Assembly: GCA_009785015.1 (NCBI GenBank)
Contig: WQXD01000106.1
Location: 1 to 10,538 of the forward strand
Source: Oscillospiraceae bacterium
GTDB lineage: Bacteria > Bacillota_A > Clostridia > Oscillospirales > WRJC01
Length of the DNA stretch: 10,538 bases
Direction of reading: 5' to 3'
Shown: in pieces, positions 1 through 7,037 of the stretch
How positions within the stretch are numbered: the first letter of the stretch is position 1
Layout of the letters: every line of letters starts with the position of its first letter
Notes under the pieces: model-generated
The model's database searches: none
Told to the model about the DNA's origin: nothing
The model's input: the letters and a program-made list of their open reading frames with translations, nothing else
Program-made: the position numbers and the translations under genes

Positions 1-648
1 ATACGCCAGGCGTTTTGCCGCTGTCTGCGTTTTGGTTTTGGTTTGGAAGACAAGCCGGTTCAGTTTGGCGAAATCGAAATCGGCCCCTATGAGTTTTGAG
101 GCGATGGATAAGGTTTTCGGCGTTGTCGAGCTGTACATGAAAGAACCGGAATCCCAAATTAAGGCGCAGTAAATATCCCTGGCAAAACCGGGATCGCTTT
201 CAAGCCCGCAGCCCTCTGCCAGCTCGAATATGATTTCACCCGTCGCCGCGGCCCGCTCGTCGACATAATTTTCTTTTCCGTACAGAGAATTTGTGTAATG
301 GTGGTCGATGACGAGGTCTATTTTGTTTTTTGATATATCGTTTGAATAATATCTTTCATATGCGCCGATCTGGCTTACCGCCGCGGCGTCCACGCAGATT
401 ATATGTTCCGGGACAAAATTTGAATTTTTTATCTGTTTTGCATCCAGATCCGGCGCAATCCCGAAAAAGGAGCACACGCGCGCGCCGACTTCGGTATCGC
501 AGACCACAAAAGCGGTCTTGCTCAACTTTTCAAATATTTTTTTTAATCCCATTGCCGAACCCAAAGTGTCGGGGTCGGGCTCGATGTGGGTCACAATCAG
601 CACATTGTCAAATGAAATGATCCGTTCTTTCAATTCGCGCAAATCCAT
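1..648 (-). CDS. DHH-family phosphoesterase (NrnA-like), C-terminus beyond the window
   Basis: The 216 residues present form the DHH domain of a manganese-dependent phosphoesterase. Relatives such as NrnA degrade short oligoribonucleotides and dephosphorylate pAp in the cytoplasm. Motif I is HIEPDPDTLGS (residues 21-31, metal ligands H21, D25 and D27), motif II is ICVDAA (D87), motif III is VIDHH (D115, H116, H117) and motif IV is IWDSGSF (D166). All expected ligands are present. The start ATG at 648 follows a strong GGGAGGG ribosome binding site. NrnA proteins are usually around 310-330 residues, so the missing part should be the DHHA1 substrate-binding domain. The gene is the third of a leftward operon, 22 bp after the ATPase-like gene. 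A cyclic-dinucleotide phosphodiesterase of the same fold is an alternative. There is no membrane or PAS region before the DHH domain, which argues against a GdpP-type protein. Confidence 0.88.
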   Translation of the reverse strand, partial: MDLRELKERIISFDNVLIVTHIEPDPDTLGSAMGLKKIFEKLSKTAFVVCDTEVGARVCSFFGIAPDLDAKQIKNSNFVPEHIICVDAAAVSQIGAYERYYSNDISKNKIDLVIDHHYTNSLYGKENYVDERAAATGEIIFELAEGCGLESDPGFARDIYCALIWDSGSFMYSSTTPKTLSIASKLIGADFDFAKLNRLVFQTKTKTQTAAKRLAY

Positions 649-670
649 AAAAACCCTCCCACTCAAAACA

Positions 671-2911
671 TCAGCCAAGCCCCAGAAGCACTATCATCGG
701 GAGCATCCAAAAGCTCTGGAACAAAAACAAATGCCCCGCGTTTATCCCCCAAAGCTGCCCCGCGAATCCCAAAATCAAGGCCAGAACCAATCCCGCCGCG
801 AAAGCGAATATTTGAAGAAACACATTGGTTTTCATCAGGGTTTTTATTTTATCCGCGATGACAACCGCCCCAATGAGGGATTTCAGCGATTCCTTCGAAA
901 CCAAGGGCGCATCCACGCATTCGGGGGTTTCGTAAATATCGGCAATGTTTTTTAATTTCAAAACCTTCACGGAATATTTTTTGGTATTGCCCAAAGCCGC
1001 AATCAGTTCGTCGTCGATGCTGGGGTCGAATGTGCGTATGCACAAGCAGGCGTTCAGCTTCCTGATGTTTTTTAATATATCGTAAAAATCCGGCGAAATT
1101 TCATACGCTATATATATTTTCGCCATCACTTCGGATTCCGAGGCCAAAAATATGATGCGCCCCAAACTCTTCACAAACGCCTCGTCGACGTCCGAATCGA
1201 AGGGTTTCAAGCCCAAATTCGATATATATACCCCCTTGCCCATAAACATCTTTTTTTTGTCTATCGAAAAACATACTCCGTCTTCATCTATGCCTATCAC
1301 CTTTACGTTTTGTCCCGCATTCGGTTCGTAATTCGCCGATGCTTTGAATTTTTCGGCCGGGGGCATGTTCAGCTTGTCGAAAATGACGCAAAGGTTTTGC
1401 ATAACCGATTCTATTGTGCTTTGGGTTACGTTGCATACTTTTATCGCCGATATCCTTATCTGCCCCGCGGGAAAAATATCTTTGTCGTAAACCGAAATGA
1501 TGGGCGTCCCGCAGCTTTCTTCCATGCTCTTCTGGCCTATAAAAGCCGCGCCTATCTGGCGGGCTTTTTTTTGCGCCTTGAAGACCGGGTATGAAACTGA
1601 TATGAACGAACACAGAGGGATCGAACCGAGCATAAGGGCGGCGGCGGCGGAAAGCGAGTTGTACCAGTCCTTTTCGGCGCTGATGCCCATAGTCACAATA
1701 AACATGGCCAAAGCCGCGAAAACGGATATATAGATAAAATATTTCGTGATTTTGCCGGAGTGTTTGTCTTTATATGTCCTCGTGAAAAAATTCGCCACGA
1801 AAGGCGCGCTCACCACTCCGCCCACATAGGGCGCGAAAGCGGCCGCTTCGCGGAACAATTCCGTTTCCTGTTTAACCGAAGCGTATGGCCGGGGTGATTT
1901 TTGGGTTTTGGACGGGTCGGTCAGACAAAGGGCGTATTTTTGCTTATTGGAGGAAACCGTTTTGAAACTGTCTATTTCGGCGCTTATGTCGAGCAGGTTA
2001 TACAAGCTTATCATCACCATCGAATAAACCGCCGCCGAATTGTAAAGCGCCATTGCGGAATTGTTGTGCCTGAAATTCAGCGTGAGTATGGTTTGTATAA
2101 ATGAAACCGCGAGGAAAAAAACCGCTACGGAATAGACGTTTATATTCGAGGCAAACATCGATCTCACTCCGTAAATCAGGGACTTGTAATTTATGGCGGC
2201 CGCCAGCACCAAAATCTGCATATCTATCCAGATATACGGCAGGTTGTAATGGTATATATTGAATATGCCCGGCATTTTCCATTTTAAATAAGGGGCGGTT
2301 TCCATGTAGAGCAGCGCCAAAAACAGCACCGTTCCCGCCGCGAGCCTGATAAAGGCCGCTATATACTCGTTTCTGTAGGATTCAAAAATATCGTTGATCT
2401 GCTCTCGGTTCGCAAATTCTTTGTCCGTCGCTTTATAGAAAGTCTTCGGGGGCGGTTTTTTTGAAGCGGATCTGTCCGCGCGCTCCGCCGGCGCGGGCTT
2501 GTCCGCTTCACCGGTTTTGGAAGTGGGGGAATCTTCCGTTTTGCGCTTTTTGCTCTCCGAATTTTCGTTGCGCCCTATCCCGATGGCTTTGAGCAGCTCA
2601 AGATCTATGTCCGACTGCTCCGACGGGGAGCCGTCGTCGTCTTTTTGAACTTCCCACGGTATATTTTCGGGGCCTTTGGCCGCGAGTCCGTCTTGATTCG
2701 CGTTTTTTTCCGCATACGTTTTCACCGGGGGAGCTTTCGGCTTTTCCGATATTTCCGATATTTCGGGCATTTCGGAAATATCGGCCTCCGGTTTTTTGGC
2801 GGTTTCTTTTGTGTCCGTCTTGTCCGTGTTATAGACGGAATTTTCCAATGTGTCCTGCAAATCATCGAACAAATCGCTTAATTTTGACGGGCCTTTTTTT
2901 TCGTCGTTCAT
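671..2911 (-). CDS. Membrane protein with a degenerate P1B-type ATPase fold and long acidic N-terminal tail
   Basis: 746 residues. Residues 1-175 are hydrophilic, rich in E, D, K, S and P and probably disordered. Hydrophobic segments follow near 183-208, 226-248, 258-280, 286-308, 388-412, 416-443, 695-716 and 725-746, the 4+2+2 layout of P1B heavy-metal ATPases. The sixth segment contains IPLCSF where these pumps have CPC. D476 of VYDKDIF then falls 44 residues after P432, as the phosphorylated Asp of DKTGT does after the CPC proline. Later, EISPDFYDILKNIRKL (604-619) and RTFDP (626-630) resemble the hinge and TGD motif, and VDAPL (666-670) resembles the NDAP part of GDGxND. DKTGT has become DKDIF, the actuator loop between spans 4 and 5 is only about 75 residues with no TGE, and GDG is absent. 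It is therefore probably not an active pump. Family membership is inferred from spacing and partial motifs. The ribosome binding site is AGGGG, and the gene starts 21 bp after rlmB. Confidence 0.62.
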   Translation of the reverse strand: MNDEKKGPSKLSDLFDDLQDTLENSVYNTDKTDTKETAKKPEADISEMPEISEISEKPKAPPVKTYAEKNANQDGLAAKGPENIPWEVQKDDDGSPSEQSDIDLELLKAIGIGRNENSESKKRKTEDSPTSKTGEADKPAPAERADRSASKKPPPKTFYKATDKEFANREQINDIFESYRNEYIAAFIRLAAGTVLFLALLYMETAPYLKWKMPGIFNIYHYNLPYIWIDMQILVLAAAINYKSLIYGVRSMFASNINVYSVAVFFLAVSFIQTILTLNFRHNNSAMALYNSAAVYSMVMISLYNLLDISAEIDSFKTVSSNKQKYALCLTDPSKTQKSPRPYASVKQETELFREAAAFAPYVGGVVSAPFVANFFTRTYKDKHSGKITKYFIYISVFAALAMFIVTMGISAEKDWYNSLSAAAALMLGSIPLCSFISVSYPVFKAQKKARQIGAAFIGQKSMEESCGTPIISVYDKDIFPAGQIRISAIKVCNVTQSTIESVMQNLCVIFDKLNMPPAEKFKASANYEPNAGQNVKVIGIDEDGVCFSIDKKKMFMGKGVYISNLGLKPFDSDVDEAFVKSLGRIIFLASESEVMAKIYIAYEISPDFYDILKNIRKLNACLCIRTFDPSIDDELIAALGNTKKYSVKVLKLKNIADIYETPECVDAPLVSKESLKSLIGAVVIADKIKTLMKTNVFLQIFAFAAGLVLALILGFAGQLWGINAGHLFLFQSFWMLPMIVLLGLG

Positions 2912-2932
2912 AGTTTTTACCCCTATATCACA

Positions 2933-4069
2933 TCATTTTCTTTTCCTTTGGCGGGATATTTCATATGCGAGCACCGCGCAGGCGCAGGAGACATTCAAGG
3001 AATCTATTTTTCCGAACATGGGAATTTTTATCAGGAAATCACTTTTTTGTATCACAAGCGGAGCCAATCCTTCGCCTTCGTTTCCCACAATCAGACACAG
3101 CGGGATATCATAATCCACTTCGCTGTAATCCGAAATCGACACGCTTTCATCCGGATTTTTTTGATTTTCATTCAAATCCAAAGCGGAGGAAAATATCCAT
3201 ACCCCTCTTTTTTTGAGCTCATCGACCACCCCCGCGATATTCGCCACTTTGGCGATTGCCATATGCACCGAAGCCCCCGCGGAAATCTTTGCCACAATGG
3301 GGGAAACTCCCGCGGCGTTTCTTTTGGGTATTATCATGCCGTGGACCCCCGCGCATTCGGCCGTCCGGATTATCGCCCCGAGGTTGTGCGGGTCCATTAT
3401 TTTATCCGCGATCAAGATAAACGGTTTTTCATTGCGCGCTTCGGCGATTTGCAGAATGTCGTCGAGCGAGCAGTATTCCTTCGCGGAGGCCATGGCGATC
3501 ACCCCCTGATGCGCGGAGGAGTTTATCATGGAATCGAGCTTGGATTTTTCCGTTTCGAGTACGGGTATGAAATTTTTCAGCGCTTCGGAAAAAATCAGGC
3601 TTATCGAGCCTTCCCTCTGCCCGCTCTGTATAAACAGCTTGTCTATGGTTTTGCCGCTTTTGAGAAGTTCGAGCACCGCGTTTCTTCCGTAGACCATTCC
3701 CGAATCTTCCCGTTCGGCAACCGCAACCGCAACCGGCGGCGCTTCGGCGGCTTCTTTGTGTTTTAAAGGCCTGACCGGCCTGACCGGCCCGGCGGGCCTG
3801 AACGGTTTAGCCGGCCTGGCGGGCGCGAATTTTTTTTCAAATGTTTGGCCTACTCCGGCGGGTTTGCCTGTTGGTTTGCCTGCGGGTTTTCCAAATGGCT
3901 TGCCGAAAGGTTTCTCAAAGGGTTTTCCTGCGGGTTTGCCGTAGGGCTTGTCGAATCCGCTTTTTTCGCCGGATTTTTTAAATTTTTTGAAACTGTCCCT
4001 GTTTCCGCCATCTCTGCCATCTTTTGAGAACGGCTTTTTCCCGGATTTAAAATCGCTGTTGTTCTTCAT
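2933..4069 (-). CDS. rlmB: 23S rRNA (guanosine-2'-O-)-methyltransferase RlmB, TrmH/SpoU family
   Basis: SPOUT-class, SAM-dependent 2'-O-ribose methyltransferase; RlmB modifies a guanosine in the 23S rRNA peptidyl-transferase region (G2251 in E. coli). Residues 124-210 form the SpoU substrate-binding domain, starting GMVYGRNAVLELL. The catalytic SPOUT domain follows with motif 1 DPHNLGAIIRTAE (226-238; N229, R235), motif 2 LIVGNEGEGL (326-335) and motif 3 IPMFGKIDSLNVS (349-361), all intact, so the enzyme should be active. At 378 residues it is longer than the roughly 245 usual in E. coli. The excess is a basic N-terminal tail (1-120) with GKP-type repeats at 41-72 and an R/P-rich stretch at 81-102. 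Its start ATG is the first good one after the promoter at 4119-4147; the likely ribosome binding site CGGAG is about 15 nt upstream, a long spacing. It is the first gene of the leftward operon. Confidence 0.93.
   Translation of the reverse strand: MKNNSDFKSGKKPFSKDGRDGGNRDSFKKFKKSGEKSGFDKPYGKPAGKPFEKPFGKPFGKPAGKPTGKPAGVGQTFEKKFAPARPAKPFRPAGPVRPVRPLKHKEAAEAPPVAVAVAEREDSGMVYGRNAVLELLKSGKTIDKLFIQSGQREGSISLIFSEALKNFIPVLETEKSKLDSMINSSAHQGVIAMASAKEYCSLDDILQIAEARNEKPFILIADKIMDPHNLGAIIRTAECAGVHGMIIPKRNAAGVSPIVAKISAGASVHMAIAKVANIAGVVDELKKRGVWIFSSALDLNENQKNPDESVSISDYSEVDYDIPLCLIVGNEGEGLAPLVIQKSDFLIKIPMFGKIDSLNVSCACAVLAYEISRQRKRK
3854..3949 (-). repeat. Short in-frame GKP tandem repeats in the RlmB tail
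   Basis: Residues 41-72 of RlmB are successive four-residue units of the form G/E-K-P-x, where x is Y, A, F or T (for example GKPFGKPAGKPT). At DNA level these are degenerate 12-bp repeats. The codons vary between units, so the array is selected as protein or old, not a fresh slippage product. A basic, glycine- and proline-rich tail of this type would be expected to bind RNA nonspecifically. Confidence 0.8.
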
Positions 4070-4118
4070 AAAAATATTTATTCACTCCGATTTTCGTTTA
4101 TTCAAATTCATTAACAGC

Positions 4119-4147
4119 ATTATAATATATTTTTTGCGATTTTGCAA
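4119..4147 (-). promoter_or_regulatory. Sigma-A-type promoter of the rlmB operon
   Basis: On the minus strand TTGCAA (4142-4147) is followed after exactly 17 bp by a perfect TATAAT (4119-4124). The expected start of transcription is about 40 nt before the rlmB ATG. The surrounding DNA is very AT-rich. Found by inspection only. Confidence 0.72.
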
Positions 4148-4176
4148 GATATTTTTTAAAAACAAATTAAATGTTC

Positions 4177-4194
4177 ACAAATATTTGTTATACT
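4177..4194 (+). promoter_or_regulatory. Extended -10 promoter overlapped by a 12-bp palindrome, upstream of the LtaS-like gene
   Basis: TG-T-TATACT (4186-4194) is a textbook extended -10 element. No good -35 is visible 17 bp upstream. The perfect palindrome ACAAATATTTGT (4177-4188) ends inside the TGT of the extended -10, so a bound repressor there would block RNA polymerase. It does not match an operator I can name with confidence. The predicted leader is about 25-30 nt and contains a small TTCAC/GTGAA dyad (4210-4225) whose loop holds the GGGA that probably serves as ribosome binding site. Confidence 0.5.
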
Positions 4195-4228
4195 GTGCCT
4201 AACGAACTTTTCACGGGACTGTGAATTT

Positions 4229-6067
4229 ATGTATTTTCGGTTTTTTATAGACAAAGTAAAGCGCTTGAAAAAAAGAAAAGCGGTCTGGATACCCGCTTGC
4301 GTGCTTTATTGGCTCATGCCCGCTTTTTATGTGCTGGAACTCGAATGTTTCCACAATTATCCGAAATATTTTCTGCTGGAATACCTGCCGGAGCATGTAC
4401 CGGTGATCATTTTTGATTTGATTTTGATGTATGTGTTGTTCGCGGCGGTTTTTTTTCTGGTGAAAAAAGCCTGGGTAAACATATTGTTTTTTAACGCGCT
4501 TGTCTTGGCGGTCTCCCTTGTAAACTACATAAAATACGCGCTGACGGGCGAGAATTTTTTGCCTTACGACATTGTGATGGCGGGAAACATAGGCGAAATC
4601 GCCGGGTTTGTGTCGATAGAAGCGGAATATTGGATGTGGCTTTTTTTTGCCGTTTCTGCTTTATCCGTGATTTTGTTTGGTATGTTTGCCAAAGACGCGC
4701 CTTCCAAATTTTACATGCGGCTGCCTTTTGCGGGAGCGCTGTTCGCGGCTTTGTTTGTGTTTTTCGGAAATGGGGCGGTTTCGGGGGATGTGTTCAATAA
4801 AATCGGGATGTATTTCGAATCCACCGACGACCAGAGGGGCAATTATGACATAAACGGATTTATCGGGGGGTTTTCCATCAATGCGGCCTCCTTCGCGATA
4901 AAAAAGCCCGCGGGATATTCAAGCGCGAAACTCGCGGAAAGACTCGGCGCGTACTCCGAACTCCCGCCCGCGACGGATTTTAAAAATCCCGATATCATAC
5001 TCATCCTAAGCGAAAGTTTCTGGGATCCGAGACTTCTGCCGGGGTCTGAATTCAAGTCCAACCCGTTTGAAAATTTCGATGAACTGAGCCTTCGCGAGAA
5101 CGCGTTTTCCGGGAAATTGGTGGTTCCCGCCTACGGAGGCGGCACCATACGGACCGAATTTGAAATTTTAACGGGGCTTTCGTGCGACGCGCTGCCCGAC
5201 GGGGTCGTCCCGTATACGATAATAAAAAAAGACGTGGAGTCATACGTTTCGTATTACAAAACTTTGGGATATGACACAATCGCGATACACCCGTATTTGG
5301 GCAAATTCTACAGCAGGGACACAAAGCTGCCTTTACTCGGTTTCGATGAATATCACGCCGAATCGCTCGCCGAAATCAAAGAGGTCAGAAGGGAGCGGGT
5401 GAGCGAATCGTACAAATACATAACCGACGAAAGTTTCGAGCGGTATTTGGAGTATTTTTTGGACGAAACGGAAAAAAAGGACGGAGCCCCCCTGTTTTTA
5501 TTCGGCATATCGATAGAAAACCACCAGCCGTATTATTACAAATATTACTGGGAGACGTTTAAGGTGAGGGTGACAAATCCCCTTTTGAGCAAGTCCGACT
5601 ATCACTTTTTTGAAAATTTTGTCCAGGGGGTAAAAAACGCCGACGAAATTCTGGGGCAGCTCTGCGAATTCATCGATTCCCGGAAACGCCCCACGGCGAT
5701 CGTTTTTTTTGGCGACCATCTTCCCTCAATATGCGCAAAATATTCGGCGTATTTGGACACCGGGTTTATAAACGACATCTACGCCATGGACTCGAGAAAA
5801 CAACTCTATACCACTCCTTTTATCATTTACTCCAATTTCCCGCTGAACAAAAAAAATCTCAAAAGCGACACATATGCCGCATATGATTTACTGAATATAT
5901 TGTCGAGCCTGATCGGTTCCGGCAAAACGCAGTATATGAGCTATTTGGAAGCGCTGCGCAAAGAGCTGCCGTATTACAATTCAAGATTAAATATGGAGTT
6001 GAGGGAGCAGCAGTGGGAATTGATAAAAACACAATATTTTGAAACATACAGACGTATGACAAATTAG
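4229..6067 (+). CDS. LTA synthase-family membrane sulfatase-fold phosphoglycerol transferase
   Basis: 612 residues with the LtaS layout: about five membrane spans near 18-36, 57-78, 82-102, 134-152 and 164-183, then an extracellular alkaline-phosphatase/sulfatase-fold domain (about 253-545). Catalytic features match LtaS: ILSESFWDP (E262, metal ligand), YGGGTIRTEFEIL (T306, the nucleophile corresponding to Thr300 of S. aureus LtaS), ISIENHQPY (H432) and FFGDHLPS (D496, H497). Such enzymes move glycerol phosphate from phosphatidylglycerol onto a lipid-anchored or glycan acceptor outside the membrane. The product could be lipoteichoic acid or another glycerol-phosphate decoration of surface glycans, and sequence alone does not decide. 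A weak GGGA lies about 10 nt before the ATG. It is the first gene of a rightward unit with the aldo/keto reductase, transcribed away from rlmB. Confidence 0.9.
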   Translation: MYFRFFIDKVKRLKKRKAVWIPACVLYWLMPAFYVLELECFHNYPKYFLLEYLPEHVPVIIFDLILMYVLFAAVFFLVKKAWVNILFFNALVLAVSLVNYIKYALTGENFLPYDIVMAGNIGEIAGFVSIEAEYWMWLFFAVSALSVILFGMFAKDAPSKFYMRLPFAGALFAALFVFFGNGAVSGDVFNKIGMYFESTDDQRGNYDINGFIGGFSINAASFAIKKPAGYSSAKLAERLGAYSELPPATDFKNPDIILILSESFWDPRLLPGSEFKSNPFENFDELSLRENAFSGKLVVPAYGGGTIRTEFEILTGLSCDALPDGVVPYTIIKKDVESYVSYYKTLGYDTIAIHPYLGKFYSRDTKLPLLGFDEYHAESLAEIKEVRRERVSESYKYITDESFERYLEYFLDETEKKDGAPLFLFGISIENHQPYYYKYYWETFKVRVTNPLLSKSDYHFFENFVQGVKNADEILGQLCEFIDSRKRPTAIVFFGDHLPSICAKYSAYLDTGFINDIYAMDSRKQLYTTPFIIYSNFPLNKKNLKSDTYAAYDLLNILSSLIGSGKTQYMSYLEALRKELPYYNSRLNMELREQQWELIKTQYFETYRRMTN

Positions 6068-6073
6068 AAAAGT

Positions 6074-6078
6074 GAGGA
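6074..6078 (+). promoter_or_regulatory. Ribosome binding site fixing the aldo/keto reductase start
   Basis: GAGGA ends 8 nt before the ATG at 6087. An in-frame GTG at 6072 overlaps this site and so cannot be the start it serves. The ATG also places the first conserved strand (VTIPKTELTVS) at the expected distance from the N-terminus. Confidence 0.8.
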
Positions 6079-6086
6079 AAAAAAGC

Positions 6087-7037
6087 ATGAAACGGGTGAC
6101 AATACCAAAAACCGAACTGACAGTGTCCAATATTTGCTACGGCGCCGCGTACTGCGCTTTTGAAGACGAGAAACAATATTTCAAATGCCTTGACTGCTTC
6201 GTCGAAAAAGGCGGCAATTTTATAGACACCGCGAATATCTACGGAAAATGGCTCAGCCACAAAACAAATTCCAATGAAATCATGCTGGGCAAATGGATGC
6301 GTTCCAGAAAAAACCGGGACAGTATCGTCATCGCCTCAAAAGCCGCCCACCCGGAGCTCGCGACAATGAATATCCCCAGAATGAGCCATAGGGAGATAAT
6401 GTCGGATCTCGACGAGAGCCTCGCGGCGCTGCAGATACCTTACTTGGATATACTTTGGCTTCACAGGGACGCGGAAAATGTTCCCATTTGCGAAATCATG
6501 GAAATATTATATACGATACGCGACGCCGGCAAAGCCCGGTATTTCGGATGCTCGAACTGGAAACCGGAAAGAATAGCCGAGGCTCTTTGTTACGCCGAAA
6601 AAAAAGGCAGACAAGGCTTCATCGCCAGCCAGCCCCAATGGAGCCTCGCAGCGCCCAACAAATCCGATACCGACGACAAAACCACATACCGGATGGACGC
6701 CGAAGGGATAGAAATGCACAAACGCACCGGCCTGGCCGCAGTCCCCTACTCTTCCCAGGCAGGCGGCTTTTTCACGAAATACTACAGCAGCACCGCTTCC
6801 AAGGCTCTGCTGGCGAGGTATGAAAACGAGGCGAATGAGCGAATATACTCAAATATGAAAAAGCTGTCCGAAAAGACGGGCTATTCATGCACGGAGATCT
6901 CGCTGGCTTATCTGACGAGCCGCGAATTTACCGTTATACCGATCATCGGCTCCAAAACCCCCGAGCAGATCGGCGACAGCGTTTCGGCTTCGGACATCCG
7001 TTTGAGCGCGGAAGAAACGGCCTTTTTGACTCATTGA
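6087..7037 (+). CDS. Aldo/keto reductase
   Basis: 316-residue NAD(P)H-dependent oxidoreductase of the (beta/alpha)8-barrel AKR superfamily, reducing an aldehyde or ketone, often of a sugar or small metabolite, in the cytoplasm. The catalytic tetrad is complete: D47 and Y52 in FIDTANIYG, K85 in VIASKAAH and H126 in ILWLHRD. Cofactor-side motifs are FGCSNW (153-158) and IPIIGSKTPEQI (284-295), the latter a typical C-terminal AKR signature. Length is normal. The substrate cannot be read from the sequence. It starts 19 bp after the LtaS-like gene and is probably co-transcribed with it, though a shared pathway is not obvious. Its last 7 bp overlap the 3' end of topB on the other strand, and no terminator follows it. 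Confidence 0.93.
   Translation: MKRVTIPKTELTVSNICYGAAYCAFEDEKQYFKCLDCFVEKGGNFIDTANIYGKWLSHKTNSNEIMLGKWMRSRKNRDSIVIASKAAHPELATMNIPRMSHREIMSDLDESLAALQIPYLDILWLHRDAENVPICEIMEILYTIRDAGKARYFGCSNWKPERIAEALCYAEKKGRQGFIASQPQWSLAAPNKSDTDDKTTYRMDAEGIEMHKRTGLAAVPYSSQAGGFFTKYYSSTASKALLARYENEANERIYSNMKKLSEKTGYSCTEISLAYLTSREFTVIPIIGSKTPEQIGDSVSASDIRLSAEETAFLTH

Noticed and set aside
3756..4202. Gly/Leu/Pro-rich plus-strand frames opposite the rlmB 5' end
   Set aside because: They are complementary-strand shadows of the GKP-repeat tail, without translation signals.
4638..5710. Runs of seven to nine identical bases inside the LtaS-like gene as phase-variation tracts
   Set aside because: They encode Phe/Lys codons that fit the family alignment, and the frame is intact. 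Similar runs occur in every gene here, reflecting codon habit.
6072..6086. GTG at 6072 as the start of the aldo/keto reductase
   Set aside because: It overlaps the ribosome binding site of the ATG at 6087 and would add MRKKS before the normal N-terminus.
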